A stretch of 64,000 bases of DNA from Anthropogastromicrobium aceti (GTDB taxonomy: Bacteria; Bacillota; Clostridia; Lachnospirales; Lachnospiraceae), in the NCBI RefSeq assembly GCF_025567095.1, contig NZ_JAOQJH010000018.1. The stretch is one strand, 5' to 3'. This document shows positions 51,682 through 59,921 of the stretch, piece after piece. The notes beneath the pieces were generated by a model. That model made no database searches. It saw only the letters and a list, made by a program, of their open reading frames with translations, and was not told the origin of the DNA. The first letter of the stretch is position 1. Each line of letters starts with the position of its first letter. The translations under genes were made by a program, and so were the position numbers.

Positions 51682-52230
51682 ATGAAAGCAACAGGAATTG
51701 TGCGCCGTGTAGATGAACTTGGACGACTAGTGATCCCAAAGGAAATAAGAAGAACTATGCGTCTTGCAGAAGGCACACCGCTTGAAATTTTTACAGACAG
51801 GGAAGGGCAGATTATTCTAAAAAAATATTCTCCAATGATGGAGTTAGGCAGCTTTGCAAAACAATATGCGGAGTCTGTTGCGCAGACCATGAATCAAAAG
51901 GTAGCAGTGTCTGACCGCGACCAGATCATTGCGGTGGCAGGCGGCGGAAAAAGAGAACTTCTTGGAAAAACAATAAGTAGGCAGCTCGAAGAAATGATCA
52001 TCAATCGCGAAAACAGCATCCAGGCCGGATTAGATAAAAAGACAATCCCGCTGATAAGCGGAGACGAAGACAGCTACAGTGCACAGGCCATCTATCCGAT
52101 TTGCTGTGAGGGAGACTGTATAGGTGCTGTCATTTTATATAGCCGCGAAAATCAGACTCGTTTTAGCGAGACAGAATATAAAGCAGCTGCCTGCGCAGCT
52201 TCCTTCTTGGGAAAGCAAATGGAGGGGTGA
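51682..52230 (+). CDS. spoVT: Stage V sporulation protein T (AbrB-type regulator)
   Basis: 182 residues, close to the 178 of the Bacillus protein. The N-terminal swapped-hairpin DNA-binding domain reads MKATGIVRRVDELGRLVIPK, EIRRTMRLAEGTPLEIF. A GAF-like C-terminal domain (about 60-180) follows. It controls genes in the forespore late in sporulation. AGGAGG lies 11 bases upstream of this ATG; the longer frame from 51646 has no site. Its position before the yabO-yabP-yabQ-divIC cluster is conserved with Bacillus. Confidence 0.93.
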   Translation: MKATGIVRRVDELGRLVIPKEIRRTMRLAEGTPLEIFTDREGQIILKKYSPMMELGSFAKQYAESVAQTMNQKVAVSDRDQIIAVAGGGKRELLGKTISRQLEEMIINRENSIQAGLDKKTIPLISGDEDSYSAQAIYPICCEGDCIGAVILYSRENQTRFSETEYKAAACAASFLGKQMEG

Positions 52231-52302
52231 GGCACCGTAGGGCTTTCGTGACATAGCACCGTGATTAAGGTGAAACGCTGCATAACTTTTTTCTTTTAGG
52301 AC

Positions 52303-52331
52303 TTGAAAAACCTTATAACGTGTGTTACAGT
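52303..52331 (+). promoter_or_regulatory. Putative promoter of the HU gene
   Basis: TTGAAA (52303-52308) and TACAGT (52326-52331) are 17 bases apart. The rest of the 52231-52453 gap shows nothing recognisable. Confidence 0.5.
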
Positions 52332-52453
52332 AAAAAAGCATTAAAAAAGATATGCAAAATGAGGAAAAAAGCGTGTAAGAGAAAGCAAAAGTCAGTTTTA
52401 GCAAAAGGATATTTTGCTGGTCTTACCGTATGAGATGTAAGGAGGAGTTTCAA

Positions 52454-52729
52454 ATGAACAAGAAGGAGTTAGTAGCAGCAGTTGCAGAGCAGGCTGGATT
52501 AAAGAAGGTTGACGCAGAGAAGGCAATTGAGGCTTTCACAGCAGTAGTAGAAGGTGCATTAAAGGCTGGAGATAAGGTGCAGTTGGTTGGCTTTGGAACT
52601 TTTGAGGTAGCAGAGCGTCCAGAGAGAGAGGGAAGAAACCCGAGAAGTGGTGAGACCATGACTATCGCAGCATCTAAGAACCCGAAGTTTAAGGCTGGAA
52701 AGGCATTAAAGGATGCAATTAACGCGTAA
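52454..52729 (+). CDS. hup: HU-type DNA-binding protein
   Basis: 91 residues, the standard HU length. MNKKELVAAVAEQAGLKKVDAEKAI forms the helical part; VQLVGFGTFEVAERPEREGRNP and the basic arm with the conserved RNP motif follow. It bends and compacts DNA as a dimer. AAGGAGG precedes the ATG. The longer frame from 52430 is not supported. A strong hairpin separates it from rqcP. Confidence 0.96.
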   Translation: MNKKELVAAVAEQAGLKKVDAEKAIEAFTAVVEGALKAGDKVQLVGFGTFEVAERPEREGRNPRSGETMTIAASKNPKFKAGKALKDAINA

Positions 52730-52760
52730 TGATTTTTAAAATCTGAGCGAAAAACGTGCA

Positions 52761-52802
52761 AAAATTCCCCCTAAAATGCATTTGCGTTGTAGGGGGAATT
52801 TT
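52761..52802. terminator. Bidirectional-type hairpin after hup
   Basis: AAAATTCCCCCT and AGGGGGAATTTT form a perfect 12-bp stem with an 18-base loop; the T-run is within the 3' arm. Confidence 0.85.
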
Positions 52803-52820
52803 AACTAGAAGGAGATTGAT

Positions 52821-53060
52821 ATGCGTTTGGATAAGTATCTGAAAGTATCTCGCATCATTAAGCGCAGAACGGTAGCTAATGAAGCTTGTGACAGCGGACG
52901 CGTTATGCTTAACGATAAAGTGGCAAGAGCGAGCGCAGACGTGAAGGTTGGAGATGTTATAGAGATTGCCTTTGGTAATAAAACAGTTAAGGTGCGTATC
53001 ACGAGTGTGCAGGAGACAATCCGTAAAGAAGATGCAAAGGAAATGTTTGAATATCTTTAA
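52821..53060 (+). CDS. rqcP: S4-domain RNA-binding protein RqcP (YabO/Hsp15 family)
   Basis: 79 residues, a single S4 domain: MRLDKYLKVSRIIKRRTVAN, SGRVMLNDKVARASADVKVGD. In Bacillus this protein binds stalled 50S subunits and helps RqcH add alanine tails. Its place between hup and yabP matches the conserved order. AAGGAG precedes the ATG. Confidence 0.92.
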   Translation: MRLDKYLKVSRIIKRRTVANEACDSGRVMLNDKVARASADVKVGDVIEIAFGNKTVKVRITSVQETIRKEDAKEMFEYL

Positions 53061-53105
53061 GAGCAATAGCATAATATCAGCGGCTCCCTAATATATTGGA
53101 ATAGA

Positions 53106-53117
53106 CCGGTATACCGG
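53106..53117. promoter_or_regulatory. 12-bp perfect palindrome upstream of yabP
   Basis: CCGGTATACCGG is fully self-complementary and is the only GC-rich site in the 84-base gap before yabP. A binding site is possible; no protein is known. Confidence 0.35.
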
Positions 53118-53144
53118 AAAATCCGATTGTTAGGGGGTCTTTTT

Positions 53145-53438
53145 TTGGAACAAAATCAAGATCAGGAATATATTGAGCGCGAACACTGTCTGATTTTAGA
53201 GCACAGAAGGAGCCTAAAAATCACCGGTGTAACTGATGTGATTGCGTATGACGAACATATCATACAAATCAATACGACAGACAAGGCATTAGAGATACGT
53301 GGTGATGGTCTTCATATGAAGCAGCTGGCATTAGACAAGGGGATCATTGAGGTGGATGGCTGTGTGAACAGTCTGGAATATCAGGAGCAAAAAGGCCAGA
53401 GTCAGGGGGAATCATTTTGGAAGAGGCTGCTAAGGTAA
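53145..53438 (+). CDS. yabP: Sporulation protein YabP
   Basis: 97 residues. REHCLILEHRRSLKITGVTD, VIAYDEHIIQI, LEIRGDGLHMKQLALDKG and the closing EVDGCVNSLEYQE pattern are typical of YabP/YqfC. It is needed for spore formation, with no known biochemical role; expressed under sigma-E in Bacillus. It starts at TTG with AGGGGGT about 7 bases upstream; a TTG at 53127 precedes the ribosome binding site and is unlikely. It overlaps yabQ by 22 bases. Confidence 0.9.
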   Translation: MEQNQDQEYIEREHCLILEHRRSLKITGVTDVIAYDEHIIQINTTDKALEIRGDGLHMKQLALDKGIIEVDGCVNSLEYQEQKGQSQGESFWKRLLR

Positions 53439-54091
53439 TCGGAGGTGTTGCAGGCGAGCTTGTGTTTTTTATGCGGTCATTTCTGCTGGGATTTTTGATG
53501 CGGCTTGGCTACGAGCCGATTATTTTTTTTCGCCGTGTATTTCGTCAGCCAAAGCTTCTTTTGGACGTGCAGGATGTATTGTTTTGGACGTTTGGCAGTT
53601 TTTTGATGTTTGGTCTTTTATTTCGGGAGAATAATGGAACACCGAGACTCTTTTCTCTGATTGGAATTGCAGCTGGGATGGCATTGTATCAGCTTGGTCC
53701 GGCAAAGCTGACAGGCAGTTTGTTTTGTAAGATTAGAAAAAAACGACTTAAAATGCAAAGAAGATGCCACGCATGGCGAAAAAAACGTCTGGAGAGGCGA
53801 AAAATGGAAAAAAAGAGGTTGAAAAAGACAAAAAAAGAAAGTATGATAAAAAGAGAGGATAAACATAGCCGCAATAAGAGAGGTGAGAATATTGACAGGA
53901 AAGATGGCAGCCCGAAGGAGAGCCAATCGCAAATGGATCGCACTGGCACTTGTGACAGTAGTACTGTTAAGCGTGATGACCTGGATTGGTGGAAACAGTT
54001 TGGCAGAGCAAAACGCCCAGAATCTGGCACAGCAGCAGCTCCTCGAGGAAAAGATTGCCGAGGAAAAGGCGCGAAGCAAAGAACTCGATGA
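53417..54091 (+). CDS. yabQ: Spore cortex biosynthesis protein YabQ
   Basis: 224 residues. The N-terminal membrane part (about 10-100) contains FFMRSFLLGFLMRLGYEPII, the conserved YabQ opening, DVLFWTFGSFLMFGLLF, and a further helix. The C-terminal half (about 105-224) is highly basic (many Lys/Arg) and low in hydrophobic residues, unlike most YabQ proteins, which stop soon after the helices. It starts at TTG with AGGGGGA six bases upstream. The last 200 bases overlap divIC in another frame, so either a long overlap is real or an upstream frame error has extended it. Confidence 0.8.
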   Translation: MEEAAKVIGGVAGELVFFMRSFLLGFLMRLGYEPIIFFRRVFRQPKLLLDVQDVLFWTFGSFLMFGLLFRENNGTPRLFSLIGIAAGMALYQLGPAKLTGSLFCKIRKKRLKMQRRCHAWRKKRLERRKMEKKRLKKTKKESMIKREDKHSRNKRGENIDRKDGSPKESQSQMDRTGTCDSSTVKRDDLDWWKQFGRAKRPESGTAAAPRGKDCRGKGAKQRTR

Positions 54092-54191
54092 GTACAGCGA
54101 GTACATGAAAACCGATGAATTTGCTGAATGGTATGCAAAGGAAAAGTTAGGCTTGATCCATAAAAACGAGATCATATTTAAGGGTGAATGA
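53892..54191 (+). CDS. divIC: Septum formation initiator DivIC/FtsB family
   Basis: 99 residues. A basic N-terminus precedes one membrane helix (about 17-37, WIALALVTVVLLSVMTWIGG). A coiled coil follows (QNAQNLAQQQLLEEKIAEEKARSKEL), then EFAEWYAKEKLGLIHKNEIIF, the conserved end of DivIC. It is part of the divisome with FtsL and DivIB. Start choice: TTG at 53892 has GAGGTGA five bases upstream; GTG at 53883 lies within that site; ATG at 53904 has a close AGGA. It overlaps yabQ by 200 bases. Confidence 0.88.
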   Translation: MTGKMAARRRANRKWIALALVTVVLLSVMTWIGGNSLAEQNAQNLAQQQLLEEKIAEEKARSKELDEYSEYMKTDEFAEWYAKEKLGLIHKNEIIFKGE

Positions 54192-54192
54192 T

Positions 54193-54229
54193 GTGCCGTA
54201 TCGTGGAAACGCGAAGCGGCACTTTTTTT
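54193..54229 (+). terminator. Rho-independent terminator after divIC
   Basis: GTGCCG pairs with CGGCAC, with partial pairing inside, and is followed by seven T, just after the divIC stop. Confidence 0.88.
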
Positions 54230-54329
54230 ATCGCACCGTCTTTTCGACAGACATTTCAAAAAAACTAAGCTATGATAAAAAGAGCAGCTGATAAACAATT
54301 GTGTTTTCAGAAATGGAGGTCGAAAGCAA

Positions 54330-55973
54330 GTGGAAGGTCTGGAAAGATGGCAAAATAATCAGGTGAAAAAAATGGGCATAGGGCGGCTTTGCCTGATTTT
54401 TTTTATGATTGGCGGAATGCTTTTTGTTGTGTTAAGAAGTGGGCAGACAACATATTTGGTTATACAGGTAGTGCTGCTTTTTAGTGCACTTTTTTTCGGA
54501 TATAGGTTTGGACCAGGAGCGGGTGCAATTGCTGGAAGCATAAGTGGAATTATGCTTTCTCTTGTGAGCGGTGAGGCAGCGCAGATTGGCATATTGTGTC
54601 TTCTTGGAATTTTCTCCGGTGCATTTCGCAGTTTAGGCAGGATGGCCAGCGTGACAGCATGTGCAGCGGCAGCTTTTGGCGTTGGAATTGTATATTCTCC
54701 GGCTATTTTATTTCAGACGATGGAATCTGTTTTGGCAGTTGGAGTTGTATTTTTACTGCTTCCTGAAAAACTTACCTGTCCGCAAAAACAAAATTTGCTT
54801 AAGGAAGATTGTGGATTTAATGAACAAGAAAGCATACCAGTGTGGCAGGCTGCGGTAGAAGATATGGCAGGAGAAGGATTGCCGGCATTGGCGCAGACCT
54901 TTTCGCAGCTTTCTTCTATGTATCGTGAAGAAGATGTAGCAAAGGATCCATTTGAAACTGACTGGCGCATGCGTTATCTTGAACTGCGTCAGCTTTTGTC
55001 AGAACAATTTTTTGAGTGTGCGCAGATGCTTTTGGAAACAGTCGGGCAGATGCAGGAAAAAGAAGAATTGTCCGGAGCTGTGCGTGAGAATCTGGAAAAG
55101 AAGCTGCTATGGGCAGGTGTAGAGGCAAAGCGAATCTACATGACTGAAAATAAAAATGGAGCCAGACAGCTAATTATGGCGCTCAGTGCCAAAAGTGCAC
55201 GCTGTATTTCAATGAAGCTTGTCTGCGAGCGCATTGAAGAGGTTCTTGGCAAACGCATGGTGCTGTGTGCAAATCAGCCGCTTCTTGTATCATCAGTGAC
55301 GCGTTGGGTTCGTTTTGAAGAGGAGTGTCCATACTTTGTGCTTTTTGGAACAGCATCAAGTTGTAAAAGCGGAAATGATATTTCAGGAGACAGCTTTTCG
55401 TGCATGGAGCTGTCAAATGCAAAAAAGGTTCTTCTTTTATGCGATGGAATGGGAAGCGGAAGTGTTGCAGGAAAGGAAAGTGCGGGAGTCACAGAGCTTG
55501 CAGAATCACTTTGCGAGGCAGGCTATTCGCCGTCACTTCTCATTCGTGTGATTAACAGTGCACTGATGATTCAGGCAAAGGAACATCCTGTCACAATTGA
55601 TTTAACAGTTATTGACTGTGCAAACGGTATATGCGAGCTTACAAAATCCGGTGCAGCCGTCACTTTTTTAAAGCGCGGCACACAGACGATGCAGGTTGGT
55701 GCAGACAGTATGCCGGCAGGAATATTGCAGGAGCACGCACCGATGGAAAAAATACTTCGTCTAAAGGATGGAGATATTATTATTATGGTTAGCGATGGTG
55801 TGCTAGAAGAAATATCTGGCTACGATAAGGAGGAGACGATGTGTCGCTTTTGTGAAAAGCTAGACGAAAACAATCCAAAGGAGATTGCGAAAAAAATCTT
55901 GGCATTTGCAGGAAATACAAAAAATGCCAGAGACGACAGAACAGTGCTTGTAGCTGGTTTCTGGAAAAAATAA
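54330..55973 (+). CDS. spoIIE: SpoIIE family PP2C phosphatase
   Basis: 547 residues against 827 in Bacillus. The N-terminal part (about 15-145) has only four or five membrane helices rather than ten. The regulatory middle is short. The C-terminal PP2C domain has metal-binding Asp in LLLCDGMGSGSVAGKES, IIMVSDGVLEE and RDDRTVLVAGFW. It dephosphorylates SpoIIAA to switch on sigma-F in the forespore. GTG start with GGAGGT about ten bases upstream. It follows divIC as in Bacillus, without the intervening tRNA genes. Confidence 0.9.
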   Translation: MEGLERWQNNQVKKMGIGRLCLIFFMIGGMLFVVLRSGQTTYLVIQVVLLFSALFFGYRFGPGAGAIAGSISGIMLSLVSGEAAQIGILCLLGIFSGAFRSLGRMASVTACAAAAFGVGIVYSPAILFQTMESVLAVGVVFLLLPEKLTCPQKQNLLKEDCGFNEQESIPVWQAAVEDMAGEGLPALAQTFSQLSSMYREEDVAKDPFETDWRMRYLELRQLLSEQFFECAQMLLETVGQMQEKEELSGAVRENLEKKLLWAGVEAKRIYMTENKNGARQLIMALSAKSARCISMKLVCERIEEVLGKRMVLCANQPLLVSSVTRWVRFEEECPYFVLFGTASSCKSGNDISGDSFSCMELSNAKKVLLLCDGMGSGSVAGKESAGVTELAESLCEAGYSPSLLIRVINSALMIQAKEHPVTIDLTVIDCANGICELTKSGAAVTFLKRGTQTMQVGADSMPAGILQEHAPMEKILRLKDGDIIIMVSDGVLEEISGYDKEETMCRFCEKLDENNPKEIAKKILAFAGNTKNARDDRTVLVAGFWKK

Positions 55974-55984
55974 AGGAGATAAAA

Positions 55985-57379
55985 ATGATTCCACACGATA
56001 AATTTATAGATAAAATCAAGCAATACATTGATGAAAAAAAGCTGTTTTCCTTCGGTGATCATGTCATCATAGGCTTGTCAGGAGGCGCAGATTCTGTCTG
56101 TCTTTTATTGGTACTAAAACGATTGAAGCAAATATATAATCTTTCAATAACAGCAATTCATGTTCATCACGGCATACGTGGTGAGTCAGCAGAGCATGAT
56201 CTTAAGTTTTCAAGACAGCTTTGCGAAAAAGAAGAAATTGAGTTTGTTGAAAAAAGATGTGATGTGCCGGCTCTTGCAGCGAAGCATCATCTGACTGAGG
56301 AGGAGGCAGGGCGTCGTGTCCGTTATGAAACATTTGAGTGTGAAGCAAAAAAACGCGGTGCATCTGTAATTGCAGTGGCACATCATATGGATGATCAGGC
56401 TGAGACAGTGCTAATGAATCTGCTGCGAGGAAGCGGGATTCGTGGATGTAGCGGAATACCTTGTAAGCGCAGCTTGTCAGACAAGGGAGATATCGTTGTC
56501 GTGCGTCCGCTTTTAGGTATGAGAAGAGAGGCGATTGAAGCATGGCTTATAGAAAATGGGCAGGGATGGTGCATTGATGAGACAAACCTGACAGATGACT
56601 ATCTCAGAAGCCGTATCAGAAACAGGCTTCTGCCGCTTCTTTCAAGTGAATATAATGCGCAGGCTGCTGAGCACATAGCATGTGCAGCGGGTGATTTTTC
56701 TGAGGCAGAGGAATATCTTAGAGATCAGGCACAGGCACTTATTTCGTCATGGAATTGTGTCTTGCATAAGCAAATGATGCTTCCTGTCAAAGAGCTTAAA
56801 TTACAAAAACCAATTTTACAGCGATATTTGATTCAGGAGGCAATTTCACATACAGGAGGCGTAAAAGATATAACTAGGACACATATTGAATCTGTTATAG
56901 GGCTTTTGTCAAAGCGCACAGGAAGCATGGTAAATCTGCCGCAAAGACGTAAGGCACGTATTCAATATGAGTTTTTAATCATAGAAAAAGAGAGCTTTTC
57001 AGAGCATAAAGAAGAAAATCAGGATTTACAATCGCCAAACAGCAAAATTGGTAAGGCTGTTTACTCAATTTTCCCCGTTTGTGAGAAAAAAATTCCACAA
57101 ACTTGTTGTGTAAACTGGTTCGATTATGATACAATAAAAGAAGGGTTGCTTATGCGTAAAAGAATGCCTAAAGACCGTATTTGCATTGATGCAAAGGGTA
57201 ATACGCAAAAGCTTTCCGACTGCATGATTAATGCTAAAATTCCTGCTGCAAAGCGGGATCAGATTCCTATTCTGGCATCTGGAAGCCGTGTTTTGTGGAT
57301 TGCAGGAGTTCGCATGGCCGAAGATTGTAAAATCACCAAACATACAAGGCTGGTGCTTGAAGTTAGAACAGTGCAGTGA
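55985..57379 (+). CDS. tilS: tRNA(Ile)-lysidine synthetase
   Basis: 464 residues. PP-loop LSGGADSVCLLL (SGGADS at 32-37), HVHHGIRGESAEHD, AHHMDDQAETVLMNLLRGSG, and the C-terminal TilS domain with RVLWIAGVRMAED. It modifies C34 of the tRNA reading AUA to lysidine, an essential step. AAAGGAG precedes the ATG, 11 bases after spoIIE. Confidence 0.95.
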   Translation: MIPHDKFIDKIKQYIDEKKLFSFGDHVIIGLSGGADSVCLLLVLKRLKQIYNLSITAIHVHHGIRGESAEHDLKFSRQLCEKEEIEFVEKRCDVPALAAKHHLTEEEAGRRVRYETFECEAKKRGASVIAVAHHMDDQAETVLMNLLRGSGIRGCSGIPCKRSLSDKGDIVVVRPLLGMRREAIEAWLIENGQGWCIDETNLTDDYLRSRIRNRLLPLLSSEYNAQAAEHIACAAGDFSEAEEYLRDQAQALISSWNCVLHKQMMLPVKELKLQKPILQRYLIQEAISHTGGVKDITRTHIESVIGLLSKRTGSMVNLPQRRKARIQYEFLIIEKESFSEHKEENQDLQSPNSKIGKAVYSIFPVCEKKIPQTCCVNWFDYDTIKEGLLMRKRMPKDRICIDAKGNTQKLSDCMINAKIPAAKRDQIPILASGSRVLWIAGVRMAEDCKITKHTRLVLEVRTVQ

Positions 57380-57446
57380 TCATCGCATACGATAGTCAGA
57401 AAATTGACTCAAAACTATAAAAATAAAAAAGCAGAGGAGTGCAAAA

Positions 57447-57974
57447 ATGGGAGATAAGATTCGTGTAATGTATTCTGAAGAAGAAGTCGACAAGAGAATC
57501 CGCGAGCTGGGAGAGCAGATCAGCAAACGCTATGAGGGAAAGACGGTTCACATGATTTGTGTATTAAAGGGCGGCGTATTTTTTATGTGTGAACTTGCAA
57601 AGAGAATTACCGTTCCAGTAACTATGGATTTTATGTCCGTATCAAGCTATGGTGCTGGTACAAAGTCAAGCGGTATCGTAAAGATTGTCAAGGATCTGGA
57701 TCAGTCTATTGAGGGAAGAGATGTATTGGTAGTTGAGGATATTATTGATTCTGGAAGAACACTCAGCCATCTGATGAAGATCTTAAACGAGAGAAAGCCA
57801 TCCAGCATTTGTCTGTGTACTCTTCTTGACAAGCCAGATCGTCGCGAGGTTGATGATGTAAATGTTGACTATACAGGTTTTCAGGTGCCGGATGAGTTTG
57901 TAGTTGGCTACGGATTAGACTATGATCAGCTGTACCGCAATCTGCCGTATGTAGGTGTGGTTGAGACTGAGTAA
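57447..57974 (+). CDS. hpt: Hypoxanthine phosphoribosyltransferase
   Basis: 175 residues. The PRPP-binding signature VLVVEDIIDSGRTL is at about 92-105, with the flexible-loop SSYGAGTKSSG and the base-binding DEFVVGYGLDY. It salvages hypoxanthine and guanine to IMP and GMP. A GAGGAG site precedes the ATG. The tilS-hpt-ftsH order is widely conserved. Confidence 0.96.
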   Translation: MGDKIRVMYSEEEVDKRIRELGEQISKRYEGKTVHMICVLKGGVFFMCELAKRITVPVTMDFMSVSSYGAGTKSSGIVKIVKDLDQSIEGRDVLVVEDIIDSGRTLSHLMKILNERKPSSICLCTLLDKPDRREVDDVNVDYTGFQVPDEFVVGYGLDYDQLYRNLPYVGVVETE

Positions 57975-57998
57975 ATATTTGCAGAAACGAGGAGTAAA

Positions 57999-59891
57999 TT
58001 GAAAAAGTCAAATGGAATAATCGCATATACCATTATTATTGCAATTGTAATTGCATTAATTTTCTTCTTTCAGCGTTCTCTTTATACGCAGACTAATGTA
58101 ACATACTCGCAGTATCGTTCATTTGTGGAAGAAGAAAAAATCGCTCAGGCACAGATTGAACAAAATGCGAAGGTGCCGACGGGCAGTGTGTTGTTTTTTG
58201 TCAGTGGTTCATCGACAGAATATCGTGTATTCGTATCAGATGTCAATGCTGAGTTAGACCGTCTGCAGGATAACGGTATAAAAGTTACCCTGACAGCAGT
58301 TAAAGAAAATTATTTTCTAAATACACTTCTTCCTGTACTTATTTTAGTCATAGGAATAAGCTTTGTGTTCGTAGCAATGACAGGCCGTATGGCAGCACCG
58401 GGAGGTGGCAGCGGAGGCGGTCAGAGCATGGCAAACTTCGGAAGAAGCAGAGCTGTTATGGAAACAGGCGGCTCCAAGAAAGTTTTATTTAAGGATGTTG
58501 CCGGTCTTCAAGAGGAGAAGGAAGAACTTGAGGAAGTGGTGGATTTTCTTAAAAATCCAAATATGTACACAAGCCTTGGCGCCAGAATCCCAAAGGGTAT
58601 CCTTTTAGTAGGCCCTCCGGGAACAGGAAAAACATTGCTTGCAAAGGCAGTTGCCGGTGAAGCAGGCGTGCCATTTTTCTCAATCTCTGGTTCAAACTTT
58701 GTAGAGATGTTTGTTGGTGTCGGTGCATCACGTGTACGAGATTTGTTTGAACAGGCAAAGAGAAATGCACCTTGCATCATTTTTATTGACGAGATCGATG
58801 CCGTAGCCAGAAGAAGAGGAACAGGTCTTGGCGGCGGTCATGATGAGAGAGAGCAGACATTAAACCAGATGCTTGTAGAGATGGATGGTTTTGGTGTCAA
58901 TGAGGGAATCATCGTTATGGCAGCAACAAACCGTGTCGATATTCTTGATCCGGCTATCCTTCGTCCTGGACGTTTTGACCGTAAGGTGGCAGTAGGACGT
59001 CCAGATGTAAAGGGACGAGAAGAAATTTTAAAGGTACACACAAAGAATAAGCCGCTTGGCTCAGATGTAAACTTAAGACGTGTTGCGCAGACAACAGCAG
59101 GATTTACCGGAGCAGATCTGGAAAATCTGATGAATGAGGCTGCGATCAATGCGGCAAAGAGCAAACAGGGCTACATCAGCCAGCGCGATATAGAGCAGTC
59201 CTTTGTTAAGGTGGGAATTGGTGCAGAGAAGCATTCTAAGGTCATCAGCGACAAGGAAAAGCGCATCACAGCATACCATGAGTCAGGCCATGCAATTTTG
59301 TTCCATGTATTGCCGCATGAAAGTCAGGTACACACCATTTCAATTATTCCAACTGGAATGGGTGCGGCAGGCTACACAATGCCGCTTCCAGAGGCGGATG
59401 AGATGTTTATGACAAAGAAGCGCATGGAAGAAGATATTATCGTAGCATTTGGTGGTCGTGTTGCCGAGGAATTGATATTTGGCGATGTCACAACAGGAGC
59501 ATCACAGGATATCAAGCAGGCGACAGCGACAGCCCGTGCAATGGTTGTAAAATATGGTATGTCAGAACGTCTTGGAACCATCAACTATGAGGACAGCGGT
59601 GAGGAAGAAGTATTCCTCGGCAGAGATCTGGGACATGCAAGAAGCTACAGTGAAGATGTTGCCAGAGAAATTGATATAGAAGTGAAGCGTATTATTGATG
59701 AGGCATATGCACAGGCAAAGACGATTATTACTGAGCATATGGACGTGCTTCACCGCTGTGCACAGGTATTAATCGAGCGTGAAAAAATTGGAAACGCGGA
59801 GTTTGAGGCGATCTTTGATGGAAGGGAGCTTCCAGAGCCGGGTGCAGAGCAGACATCTCTCATGTCAGGTATGCCATCAGAAGGCAGATAA
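57999..59891 (+). CDS. ftsH: ATP-dependent zinc metalloprotease FtsH
   Basis: 630 residues. Two membrane helices (about 5-25 and 104-124) flank a short external domain. The AAA domain has Walker A GPPGTGKT from 205, Walker B CIIFIDEIDAV, and the pore region GSNFVEMFVGVGASRVRDL. The protease domain has HESGH from 427 as zinc site. It degrades membrane and regulatory proteins as a hexamer. TTG start with GAGGAG upstream. Confidence 0.97.
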   Translation: MKKSNGIIAYTIIIAIVIALIFFFQRSLYTQTNVTYSQYRSFVEEEKIAQAQIEQNAKVPTGSVLFFVSGSSTEYRVFVSDVNAELDRLQDNGIKVTLTAVKENYFLNTLLPVLILVIGISFVFVAMTGRMAAPGGGSGGGQSMANFGRSRAVMETGGSKKVLFKDVAGLQEEKEELEEVVDFLKNPNMYTSLGARIPKGILLVGPPGTGKTLLAKAVAGEAGVPFFSISGSNFVEMFVGVGASRVRDLFEQAKRNAPCIIFIDEIDAVARRRGTGLGGGHDEREQTLNQMLVEMDGFGVNEGIIVMAATNRVDILDPAILRPGRFDRKVAVGRPDVKGREEILKVHTKNKPLGSDVNLRRVAQTTAGFTGADLENLMNEAAINAAKSKQGYISQRDIEQSFVKVGIGAEKHSKVISDKEKRITAYHESGHAILFHVLPHESQVHTISIIPTGMGAAGYTMPLPEADEMFMTKKRMEEDIIVAFGGRVAEELIFGDVTTGASQDIKQATATARAMVVKYGMSERLGTINYEDSGEEEVFLGRDLGHARSYSEDVAREIDIEVKRIIDEAYAQAKTIITEHMDVLHRCAQVLIEREKIGNAEFEAIFDGRELPEPGAEQTSLMSGMPSEGR

Positions 59892-59921
59892 TAACGCACG
59901 GTTAAAGGAGCCACGAAAAAA

